Source: LBZV01 sp000993855
Lineage (GTDB): Bacteria; Patescibacteriota; Microgenomatia; Curtissbacterales; GWA2-41-24
Reading direction: 5' to 3'
Assembly: GCA_964492425.1 (NCBI GenBank)
Contig: CAZBKB010000027.1
Coordinates: 1 to 11,222, forward strand
Length of the DNA stretch: 11,222 bases
The position numbers and the translations under genes are program-made. Numbering within the stretch: position 1 is the stretch's first letter; every line of letters starts with the position of its first letter. This document shows, piece by piece, positions 7,030-11,222 of the stretch. The notes beneath the pieces were generated by a model. It was not told the origin of the DNA. It was given only the letters and a program-made list of their open reading frames with translations, and ran no database searches.

Positions 7030-7710
7030 CTACCTTATAAAACGCAGCAAATATTTTTTATCTATTACTGTTTGTTTCAAAATATTCTTATTTTTCGTAT
7101 ACGCCAGTACATTGCTCATCAATATATAAGAAGCACAGACTCCAAGTGCCATAATACTTCTTTCCAGCGCAACTACCGGTATCAAGCCTTGCCAAACACT
7201 CGCCGGCAAGTTAAAGGCCCAAATCCAGATTGCCCCCCCCACAGCATGCGCACTAAATATTGAACCCAAAGCCTTTGCAAATAAGAATCTGTCACGGAAC
7301 CTCCATGCAATAACTGGGATTAACCAATATAAGCTGAAATACCAAACGCTCCTGCCTACCGGATTAAAGTTAAATGACAAAATGGCCAAAAAGGGTACAA
7401 GCAACAGTGATTTGTCCTTGCGTGAAAAATACCAAATTGCAAAAAGAGGAGTAATTGTCCTAACCAAAACAGCAGTATTAATTGTCACCTGTGTTGCAAA
7501 TGCATTTATAATTTGGGCTAAAATAACAGCCGCAAAACCAAACCATAAACCCAAAAATGATCCAAAAACAGGAGCAAACAAATCAAACATAGTAAACTTT
7601 ACGTTTGCACCCATTAAACTATTAATAGGCATCTGCATTGCGGCAAATCCAATCAAACTAAAAATCACAAGCGAAGCTATTTTTTCTTTTAATATTTGAT
7701 ATTCTTTCAT
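7030..7710 (-). CDS. Multi-pass membrane protein of unknown function
   Basis: A 226-residue protein with about six hydrophobic segments (near residues 12-30, 41-72, 80-96, 104-118, 122-138 and 146-205, the last probably two) and a basic C-terminal tail. The first loops (MFDLFAPVFGSFLGLWFG) and overall size recall ECF-transporter S components or small vitamin/metal uptake proteins, but I see no signature that decides it. Its ATG overlaps the SDR stop (ATGA, 7707-7710) and its stop is 28 bases before sodN, so it belongs to the same unit. A link to nickel supply is conceivable from position only. AHAVGG in the sequence is not the NiCoT HAVDADHI motif, and no histidine-rich N-terminus of the NikM/CbiM kind is present. 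Confidence 0.8.
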   Translation of the reverse strand: MKEYQILKEKIASLVIFSLIGFAAMQMPINSLMGANVKFTMFDLFAPVFGSFLGLWFGFAAVILAQIINAFATQVTINTAVLVRTITPLFAIWYFSRKDKSLLLVPFLAILSFNFNPVGRSVWYFSLYWLIPVIAWRFRDRFLFAKALGSIFSAHAVGGAIWIWAFNLPASVWQGLIPVVALERSIMALGVCASYILMSNVLAYTKNKNILKQTVIDKKYLLRFIR

Positions 7711-8432
7711 ACCATCCCGGGTACAAATGCGCCTGAAACTTCAATATTCGCACCATTTATATAATAAGCATCGTTACTCGTCAAGAAGGCAAGTACCTTA
7801 TACACATCCTCATAGTGAGCACTTCGCCCCATTGGAAAATCGGAAGCAGAAAAAATATCCGTCTTTAAAGAAGAGGGCGAAATCATATTTACATGTATAC
7901 CATGCTTTGCTTCTTCCCAGGCCATTGCCTTAGTGAGAACATAAATTCCAGTTTTCGCTAAAAAATAAGGCGTAGAATTTTCGCGGATGATTAATCTCTC
8001 TACACCAACCGCCCCTATATTTATGATGTGCCCACTGCCTTGCTTCCGCATTGTAGGCAATACTGCCCGCGAAGCAAGGATGGTAGAGTAAATATTAGAT
8101 TCTAGTATATCCTTAAACTCACTATTTGAAGTTTTTCCAAAAGGCTTAAATAAAAAATTACCAACATTATTTACTAAAAGATCAATCCGGCCATACAAAG
8201 AGATTACATTTTTAAACAGCTTATTTACATCATTTTCTACCGTTAAATCAGCTGAAACAATAATTGAATCTGGTGAGTTTTTTCTAATATCGGCTAAAAT
8301 TTTTTTAGCATCATCAGCGCTTGTCTTATAATGGATCACCAAAGTGTACCCTTCACTTGCCAAACTTTTAACAATATAGGCACCCAGGCCTCTTGCTGCA
8401 CCTGTTACAACAGCAATATTTGTCATAGGCAT
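7707..8432 (-). CDS. Short-chain dehydrogenase/reductase (SDR), substrate unknown
   Basis: NAD(P)-dependent Rossmann-fold protein of 241 residues, normal for classical SDRs. The cofactor motif TGAARGLG is at 10-17, NNVG at 88-91, and the catalytic pair Tyr156 and Lys160 is in YFLAK. The catalytic serine is not where expected: the strand reads INIGAVG (138-143), so Ala141 or Gly143 replaces it, with about two extra residues before the tyrosine. The C-terminal VNMISPSSLKTD and INGANIEVSGAF are also typical. It resembles the FabG/pteridine-reductase side of the family, but I cannot name a substrate. The start at 8432 is chosen for its Shine-Dalgarno 5 bases upstream; a second ATG follows two codons later. 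It is the first gene of the SDR-membrane protein-sodN-sodX unit. Confidence 0.9.
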   Translation of the reverse strand: MPMTNIAVVTGAARGLGAYIVKSLASEGYTLVIHYKTSADDAKKILADIRKNSPDSIIVSADLTVENDVNKLFKNVISLYGRIDLLVNNVGNFLFKPFGKTSNSEFKDILESNIYSTILASRAVLPTMRKQGSGHIINIGAVGVERLIIRENSTPYFLAKTGIYVLTKAMAWEEAKHGIHVNMISPSSLKTDIFSASDFPMGRSAHYEDVYKVLAFLTSNDAYYINGANIEVSGAFVPGMV

Positions 8433-8437
8433 ATCTT

Positions 8438-8446
8438 ATCACCTTT
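8438..8446 (-). promoter_or_regulatory. Shine-Dalgarno of the SDR gene
   Basis: AAAGGTGAT on the minus strand ends 5 bases before the ATG at 8432. It is the clearest ribosome-binding site in the window and fixes the SDR start. Most other starts here lack one. Confidence 0.6.
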
Positions 8447-8465
8447 TAAATTTGACCCCACAATT

Positions 8466-8471
8466 TCTATA
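8466..8471 (-). promoter_or_regulatory. Possible -10 box for the SDR-sodNX operon
   Basis: TATAGA on the minus strand would start transcription near 8459, leaving a 27-base leader that holds the Shine-Dalgarno. The -35 region is weak. It shares the 89-bp divergent gap (8433-8521) with the promoter of the plus-strand gene at 8522. Confidence 0.3.
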
Positions 8472-8485
8472 GCCACAGGATAACT

Positions 8486-8515
8486 TTGCACATTAAATAT
8501 TGCGTTGTCTATAAT
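8486..8515 (+). promoter_or_regulatory. Promoter giving a leaderless mRNA for the 8522 gene
   Basis: TTGCAC (8486-8491), an 18-base spacer and a perfect TATAAT (8510-8515) form a sigma-70-type promoter. Six bases separate the -10 from the ATG at 8522, so the expected first transcribed base is the A of the start codon. Confidence 0.6.
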
Positions 8516-8521
8516 TAAAAT

Positions 8522-9070
8522 ATGCACAAATCAATATTCATACTGAACATTGGAATTTTCTTCCTCCTTATATTAATCCTTGTTTACTTTATAACTCAGA
8601 GCGAAAATTTAATGAAATTGATTCCGCAAAAAAATGAAGAGCAACAAGTCAAACCGACAAGTCCACAGAAGCAAAAAAGAGAGGCCTCACCAGCACCTCA
8701 TATAATAACAAGAGAAGAAACCGAAGCTGCAATAATAAAATACACAAATTCGACCGACAGAACAAATTTAGAATCCTATATGGTCAATAAAGTTCCTTTC
8801 ATTTTATACGCAACAGACTGCTGTCAACTCATGACGCCAAAAGAAGTTGTTATTCAAATGGACTATATTAACGAAGGTATGCCTTTTACTTTTGACCAGA
8901 AAAACCCTACAATTTTAAATTTAAAGGCCAAAAATCCACAGTTTTCAGACACTTTCATCGGAATTTCTCAAACTCAGCAGCAGGCGGCAATTTTTACAAT
9001 TAACACTAAAACTAACCTGATAGAATCAATTCAACTATCCGTTTCGTGGAAACTTTACAATCAAAAATAA
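8522..9070 (+). CDS. Membrane-anchored protein of unknown function
   Basis: I do not recognise this 182-residue protein. Residues 4-25 are a single hydrophobic helix. A charged, proline/glutamine-rich linker follows (about 34-62). A folded domain of about 120 residues (63-182) probably lies outside the membrane. Two adjacent cysteines, Cys100 and Cys101 (TDCCQ), are the only cysteines and could be a target of the DsbA/DsbB pair. The C-terminal part alternates hydrophobic and polar residues as in beta strands (AIFTINTK, IESIQLSVSWK). No lipobox is present. The promoter suggests a leaderless transcript. It ends 10 bases from the convergent glycosidase gene. Confidence 0.75.
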   Translation: MHKSIFILNIGIFFLLILILVYFITQSENLMKLIPQKNEEQQVKPTSPQKQKREASPAPHIITREETEAAIIKYTNSTDRTNLESYMVNKVPFILYATDCCQLMTPKEVVIQMDYINEGMPFTFDQKNPTILNLKAKNPQFSDTFIGISQTQQQAAIFTINTKTNLIESIQLSVSWKLYNQK

Positions 9071-9080
9071 CTACAAAGCT

Positions 9081-10172
9081 TTAATTGACAACAGATTTTA
9101 CAGCTTCAATCCAAGTATCATCACCAACACTCTGCCTATAAATCCAGTAATTCGCACCCCAAAAACCAACGCCTTCGATTCTATTGCTTTTTAAAAACAT
9201 TCCAACCTTAATAATATCATCCGCTCTAAAATAATTATTTGGACGTCTGGCATCTTCTATATTTCTAATATATGGCTCTGCTTGAGCTTCCAAAACCCAA
9301 AACTTGCGTCCATTGTTTTTAAACTGCTCACCCAGAAAACCAAAGTTCGGTGAAAAACCATACCATGACTGAACCGGCCATACTAAAATTTTTGGCCAGG
9401 CTACACGCATTTCACGGCCAAAAACACTAAATGAAAATAGGTTTATTCCTTGAGTTTTAAAATACGCATTAACAGAAAACACATCATCTGCACCCAAAAA
9501 GTCAATCAAGTTTTTCCATTCATGGTCAAACACAGCCGGACCAACATGGTTTAAAATTATTGGCCTTTGCATACGATCTGCGCTTCTTATAGAGTCTATT
9601 TCAACCCGTATTAGGCTTTTATCGATTTTCCAGTTATTTATATTTGCCAGATATGGTTCATTTTCCACTTGCCAATGCGTTATATTTTCATACTTTGCAA
9701 GCCGCTCAACAACTTTTTTGTCTATACTCATAACATCATTTGCAATTGGGTGATGATTATCAATTTTCTCCCCAAACTTAATTTGTTTTTCGATAACATC
9801 AGGCAAATGATACTCAGGATAATACGGTGTTTTCAGCCCCAGTGCCACAATAACTTTTACATTCCGTTGCCCGGCCTCATCAATAGCAAATTCAAGATCT
9901 TCAAAATTTTTGTTAAATTCGCCATTCAAGTCCACCATTTCATCCCAAAAGAAGGGTAACCTTACCCAGCTAAACTTAACCTCATCCAGAAGGTTTACAA
10001 ATTCGGTCCTTCCATCATATCCATACCAACTAGCCTGCTCAAAGCTATAACTTGTACCGTATTGTGGCCTAAACCCCTCGGGCACGTTTTTCTTTGGAAA
10101 TGGGAACAAAAAAGCGTTTGTAACGTACAAAACTATTAGAATAAAAAACAGAATAACGCTACGCTTTAGCAT
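9081..10172 (-). CDS. Membrane-anchored glycoside hydrolase-like protein (clan GH-A TIM barrel)
   Basis: Predicted extracytoplasmic glycosidase of 363 residues. Residues about 5-23 form a signal anchor with no clear cleavage site. The rest reads as a (beta/alpha)8 barrel. FSWVRLPFFWDEM matches the strand-2 region of GH5/GH39/GH42-type enzymes. WQVENEP has the acid/base candidate Glu172 after Asn171 (strand 4). WVLEAQAEPY has the nucleophile candidate Glu295 (strand 7), with Glu299 as an alternative. The 123-residue distance between the two fits clan GH-A. FWGANYW near the end resembles the strand-8 tryptophan motif. I see no cysteine. The family and substrate cannot be named. The gene is single, with its own extended -10, divergent from the tRNA cluster. 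Loss of activity cannot be excluded, but both carboxylates are present. Confidence 0.8.
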   Translation of the reverse strand: MLKRSVILFFILIVLYVTNAFLFPFPKKNVPEGFRPQYGTSYSFEQASWYGYDGRTEFVNLLDEVKFSWVRLPFFWDEMVDLNGEFNKNFEDLEFAIDEAGQRNVKVIVALGLKTPYYPEYHLPDVIEKQIKFGEKIDNHHPIANDVMSIDKKVVERLAKYENITHWQVENEPYLANINNWKIDKSLIRVEIDSIRSADRMQRPIILNHVGPAVFDHEWKNLIDFLGADDVFSVNAYFKTQGINLFSFSVFGREMRVAWPKILVWPVQSWYGFSPNFGFLGEQFKNNGRKFWVLEAQAEPYIRNIEDARRPNNYFRADDIIKVGMFLKSNRIEGVGFWGANYWIYRQSVGDDTWIEAVKSVVN

Positions 10173-10178
10173 ACATGG

Positions 10179-10187
10179 ATTATATCA
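10179..10187 (-). promoter_or_regulatory. Extended -10 promoter of the glycosidase gene
   Basis: TGATATAAT on the minus strand is a perfect extended -10. Exactly six bases separate it from the ATG at 10172, predicting a leaderless mRNA as for the gene at 8522. It lies beside the oppositely directed tRNA-Leu promoter in the same 49-bp gap. Confidence 0.55.
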
Positions 10188-10191
10188 ATTA

Positions 10192-10200
10192 TGATAAAAT
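10192..10200 (+). promoter_or_regulatory. Possible extended -10 promoter of tRNA-Leu(CAG)
   Basis: TGATAAAAT resembles TGnTATAAT with one change. Transcription would begin near 10207, giving a pre-tRNA leader of about 15 bases. No good -35 is visible. Confidence 0.4.
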
Positions 10201-10221
10201 TTCCATTACCAAAGATTGCTT

Positions 10222-10303
10222 GCAGATGTGGCGGAACTGGTATACGCGTACGGTTCAGAACCGTATCCCGCAAGGGTTGGAGGTTCGAGTCCTCTCATCT
10301 GCA
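10222..10303 (+). tRNA. tRNA-Leu (anticodon CAG)
   Basis: Acceptor strands GCAGATG (10222-10228) and CATCTGC (10296-10302) pair fully, with discriminator A10303. The anticodon stem TACGG/CCGTA encloses TTCAGAA, giving CAG at 10256-10258. A long variable arm (TCCCGCAAGGGTT) marks a class II tRNA. The T arm is GGAGG-TTCGAGT-CCTCT with one G-T pair. CCA is not encoded at this copy (ACCC follows). The 3'-terminal bases are repeated twice more downstream, and the last of these repeats is followed by ACCA. Confidence 0.95.
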
Positions 10304-10407
10304 CCCTTCGGCAAGCTCAGGGTTTTTTCTAAGTTTGACGGGGGGGTCAAAATGAGAGGCGAGAAGTTTACCCTGAACGAGTTTACCTGGGGGTAACGAA
10401 GTGAAGG
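10287..10407 (+). repeat. Tandem repeat unit A: tRNA-Leu 3' end plus 105-bp element
   Basis: A 121-bp unit that starts with the last 17 bases of the tRNA and continues through an element running 10304-10408. The element begins CCCTTC and ends GAAGGG, a 6-bp terminal inverted repeat. Inside are a terminator-like hairpin, TTTGAC/GTCAAA arms around a G-tract (7 G), ATGAGAGG (10352-10359, complementary to the tRNA T/acceptor strand CCTCTCAT), a near-palindrome TGAAC-GA-GTTTA, and TTACC/GGTAA arms. The unit differs from copy B at three places: T10384, T10388 and one G fewer. It holds no open reading frame with gene-like features. Confidence 0.9.
10303..10328 (+). terminator. Terminator-like hairpin after tRNA-Leu(CAG)
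   Basis: ACCCT (10303-10307) pairs with AGGGT (10319-10323), the loop contains a further GC/GC pair, and six T follow (10323-10328). This is a plausible intrinsic terminator for the tRNA. It belongs to the repeated element and recurs at 10424-10449. Confidence 0.5.
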
Positions 10408-10529
10408 GAGTCCTCTCATCTGCACCCTTCGGCAAGCTCAGGGTTTTTTCTAAGTTTGACGGGGGGGGTCAAAATGAGAGGCGAGAAGTTTACCCTGAAC
10501 GAGTTCACCCGGGGGTAACGAAGTGAAGG
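10408..10529 (+). repeat. Tandem repeat unit B: second tRNA-Leu 3' end plus element
   Basis: A 122-bp second copy with the element at 10425-10530. It has C10506 and C10510 where copy A has T, making the inner palindrome TGAAC-GA-GTTCA perfect, and eight G in the G-tract instead of seven. Its leading tRNA piece is identical to the 3' end of the real tRNA gene. Confidence 0.9.
10424..10449 (+). terminator. Second copy of the terminator-like hairpin
   Basis: Same ACCCT/AGGGT stem and T6 tract as at 10303-10328, within repeat unit B. If transcription passes the first copy, this one gives a second stop. Confidence 0.4.
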
Positions 10530-10548
10530 GAGTCCTCTCATCTGCACC
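10530..10548 (+). repeat. Third copy of the tRNA-Leu 3' end (19-bp direct repeat)
   Basis: gagtcctctcatctgcacc occurs here, at 10287-10305 and at 10408-10426. Here it is followed by AAAA, so it reads ACCA, as a CCA-encoding tRNA end would. This is the expected right-hand boundary if elements were inserted at the tRNA 3' end. Confidence 0.9.
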
Positions 10549-10551
10549 AAA

Positions 10552-10630
10552 ATTGCTCAAAATCTCAAAGTCCAATGGACTTTGAAGAGGAGCAATAACG
10601 AAACGTATTTTGAGTTTTGCAGTTGCAAAA
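10552..10630. repeat. Cluster of nested inverted repeats
   Basis: This stretch holds four inverted pairs: ATTGCTC (10552-10558) with GAGCAAT (10590-10596), CAAAGTCC (10566-10573) with GGACTTTG (10577-10584), CTCAAAAT (10556-10563) with ATTTTGAG (10607-10614), and TTTTGCA (10615-10621) with TGCAAAA (10624-10630). GTTGCAA (10622-10628) can also pair with TTGCAAC (10650-10656). The first and third pairs compete, so two alternative folds exist. No coding signal is seen between 10549 and 10658. Confidence 0.6.
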
Positions 10631-10658
10631 TAATAATATGTGTAGTTTATTGCAACGA

Positions 10659-10673
10659 GCGGACGTGGCGGAA
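10659..10673 (+). pseudogene. 5' relic of a tRNA-Leu-like gene
   Basis: GCGGACGTGGCGGAA matches the acceptor strand, TG linker and D-stem start of a leucine tRNA, then the similarity stops. The first seven bases would pair at six of seven positions with CGTGCGC in the 3' relic at 10894-10910, so the two may come from one disrupted gene. CGTCC at 10679-10683 is a weaker alternative partner. Confidence 0.45.
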
Positions 10674-10680
10674 AGATTCG

Positions 10681-10703
10681 TCCCACACCATTTTGGTGAG
10701 GGA
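10681..10703. repeat. Hairpin between tRNA relic and tRNA-Leu(GAG)
   Basis: TCCC-A-CACC, a five-base loop ATTTT, then GGTG-A-GGGA. Eight pairs flank one A-A mismatch. No T-run follows directly. Confidence 0.5.
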
Positions 10704-10704
10704 G

Positions 10705-10713
10705 TGATATACA
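10705..10713 (+). promoter_or_regulatory. Possible extended -10 promoter of tRNA-Leu(GAG)
   Basis: TGATATACA matches TGnTATAAT except for its last two bases. The expected start, seven bases after 10713, is 10720, the first base of the tRNA. No -35 is evident. Confidence 0.35.
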
Positions 10714-10719
10714 CTTTTT

Positions 10720-10803
10720 GCCGAGGTGGTGAAACTGGTATACACGCAGCCTTGAGGTGGCTGTGCCGGAAACGGTGTGCAGGTTCGAGTCCTGTCCTCG
10801 GCA
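10720..10803 (+). tRNA. tRNA-Leu (anticodon GAG)
   Basis: Acceptor strands GCCGAGG (10720-10726) and CCTCGGC (10796-10802) pair fully, with discriminator A10803. The anticodon stem CAGCC/GGCTG holds TTGAGGT, giving GAG at 10754-10756. The variable arm TGCCGGAAACGGTG is long. The T loop is TTCGAGT, with one G-T pair in its stem. CCA is not encoded (ACAA). Confidence 0.95.
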
Positions 10804-10820
10804 CAAGGTGAGAGTTCGGA

Positions 10821-10892
10821 TTTTGCGGAACACTATTGAACCAACGATTTCAATAGTTGTGTAGCAAAACAACAAATTGTGAAATAATTTGT
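10821..10892. repeat. Long hairpin and second inverted repeat after tRNA-Leu(GAG)
   Basis: TTTTGC (10821-10826) pairs with GCAAAA (10864-10869), and inside it CTATTGAA (10833-10840) pairs with TTCAATAG (10849-10856). Then ACAAATT (10872-10878) pairs with AATTTGT (10886-10892). The second ends one base before the tRNA 3' relic, which parallels the element-then-tRNA-end layout at 10304-10426. Confidence 0.55.
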
Positions 10893-10893
10893 A

Positions 10894-10910
10894 AGTCCTC
10901 TCGTGCGCAC
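10894..10910 (+). pseudogene. 3' relic of a tRNA gene
   Basis: agtcctctcgtgcgcac reads as the end of a T loop, T-stem 3' strand, acceptor 3' strand and discriminator A. No matching body precedes it. It agrees with the tRNA-Leu(CAG) end over agtcctctc but has a different acceptor strand (CGTGCGC). It differs from the adjacent tRNA-Leu(GAG) end at 4 of 17 positions. Confidence 0.5.
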
Positions 10911-10920
10911 AATTTATCAG

Positions 10921-11004
10921 AGCACTTAGCTCAGCTTGGTCCAGAGAACCATCAGCCATTGGCTGAGGTTAGAGCATCTCGTTTCTTTTTACCGTCAGGT
11001 AAAA
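10921..11004 (+). pseudogene. Broken tRNA-Val-like copy with a D-loop insertion
   Basis: TAGCTCAG (10927-10934), TTGGT (10936-10940) and TTAGAGC (10969-10975), followed by a TCTCGTTT segment (10978-10985), match the D arm and 5' anticodon arm of the intact tRNA-Val at 11024. A 28-bp insert (10941-10968) containing CAGCC-ATT-GGCTG interrupts the D loop. The similarity ends after the anticodon-arm start: no CGAGA partner, T arm or 3' acceptor strand follows. Instead a hairpin TTTTACC-GTCA-GGTAAAA (10987-11004) is found. It cannot fold as a tRNA as it stands. Confidence 0.55.
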
Positions 11005-11023
11005 TATCAGATGAGCAAAATGT

Positions 11024-11097
11024 GGATCCGTAGCTCAGTTGGTTAGAGCGTCTCGTTTACACCGAGAAGGTCAGAGGTTCGAGTCCTCTCGGATCCA
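11024..11097 (+). tRNA. tRNA-Val (anticodon UAC)
   Basis: Acceptor strands GGATCCG (11024-11030) and CGGATCC (11090-11096) pair fully, with discriminator A11097. The D arm is TAGCTCAGTTGGTTAGAGC. The anticodon stem TCTCG/CGAGA encloses TTTACAC, giving TAC at 11058-11060. The T arm is AGAGG-TTCGAGT-CCTCT. CCA is not encoded (ACAG). Confidence 0.95.
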
Positions 11098-11157
11098 CAG
11101 TTTGCAGCAAGTTTCTGGTTTTAGTTAAAATCGGAAAGTAAAGTTCAACTGATACAA

Positions 11158-11222
11158 GCCGGGATGGCAGAGTTGGTCAACGCACGCGTCTGAAAAACGC
11201 GCAATGTCGGTTCGATTCCGAC
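11158..11222 (+). tRNA. tRNA-Phe (anticodon GAA), cut by the window end
   Basis: It starts with acceptor strand GCCGGGA. The anticodon stem CGCGT/ACGCG encloses CTGAAAA, giving GAA at 11192-11194. The T arm GTCGG-TTCGATT-CCGAC ends exactly at the last base. Only the 3' acceptor strand is missing. The D stem is short. A TAAAAT at 11126-11131 may be its -10 box. Confidence 0.88.

Noticed and set aside
7030..7710. NiCoT-type nickel transporter
   Set aside because: AHAVGG only superficially resembles the HAVDADHI signature; the acidic and histidine residues that bind nickel are missing.
7072..7933. Plus-strand frames opposite the membrane protein and SDR genes
   Set aside because: They are antisense to well-supported genes and have no recognisable domain.
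10175..10396. Plus-strand open frame of 73 codons
   Set aside because: It overlaps tRNA-Leu(CAG) and repeat unit A and has no protein-like composition.
10287..10548. CRISPR array
   Set aside because: There are only two and a part units, the intervening DNA is repeated rather than unique, and the short repeat is the tRNA 3' end.
10450..10959. Minus-strand open frame of 169 codons across the tRNA cluster (and the 79-codon frame 10565-10804)
   Set aside because: They run antisense through tRNA-Leu(GAG) and the repeats. RTGLEPAHRFRHSHL-type sequence is the usual false translation of tRNA DNA.

Overview
The window is low-GC bacterial DNA, packed tightly with ATGA or single-base overlaps between genes. 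TGA is used as a stop (dsbB, sodN, the SDR gene) and tryptophan is TGG, so the genetic code is standard. None of the complete tRNA genes encodes a 3' CCA. Several gene starts lack a Shine-Dalgarno sequence and lie directly behind a -10 box. This style, together with short proteins, nickel superoxide dismutase and a flavodoxin-linked 2-oxoacid oxidoreductase, suggests a Candidate Phyla Radiation (Patescibacteria) genome, perhaps Microgenomates-like. That placement is inference; no marker gene in the window settles it.

Layout. (1) 175-1926, plus: AMP-forming acetate-CoA ligase. (2) 2046-6311, plus: one run of flavodoxin, fused gamma/alpha subunit (korA-like) and beta subunit (korB-like) of a 2-oxoacid:acceptor oxidoreductase, then a DsbB-type quinone-linked thiol oxidase and a membrane-anchored DsbA-type thioredoxin-fold protein. 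(3) 8432-6283, minus: short-chain dehydrogenase, multi-pass membrane protein of unknown function, nickel superoxide dismutase (SodN), and its S24/S26-type maturation protease (SodX). The last gene overlaps the convergent dsbA end. (4) 8522-9070, plus: membrane-anchored protein of unknown function. (5) 10172-9081, minus: membrane-anchored clan GH-A-like glycosidase. (6) 10222-11222, plus: tRNA cluster Leu(CAG), Leu(GAG), Val(UAC), Phe(GAA, cut by the window edge), mixed with tandem repeats, hairpins and tRNA relics.

How the genes fit together. The ligase makes acetyl-CoA from acetate. The KorAB-type enzyme interconverts a 2-oxoacid with acyl-CoA and CO2, and the co-encoded flavodoxin is the obvious electron carrier, since no ferredoxin gene or ferredoxin domain is present here. 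DsbA and DsbB oxidise cysteines outside the membrane. SodN and SodX remove superoxide in the cytoplasm. An oxygen-sensitive Fe-S enzyme therefore sits beside oxidative folding and oxygen defence.

The least ordinary part is 10287-10548. The last 16-19 bases of tRNA-Leu(CAG) occur three times, separated by two near-identical 105-106 bp elements with terminal inverted repeats. This looks like a tiny element that uses a tRNA 3' end as its target and has become tandem. Further downstream, two tRNA end pieces that could pair as an acceptor stem flank the intact tRNA-Leu(GAG), and a broken tRNA-Val copy precedes the intact one.
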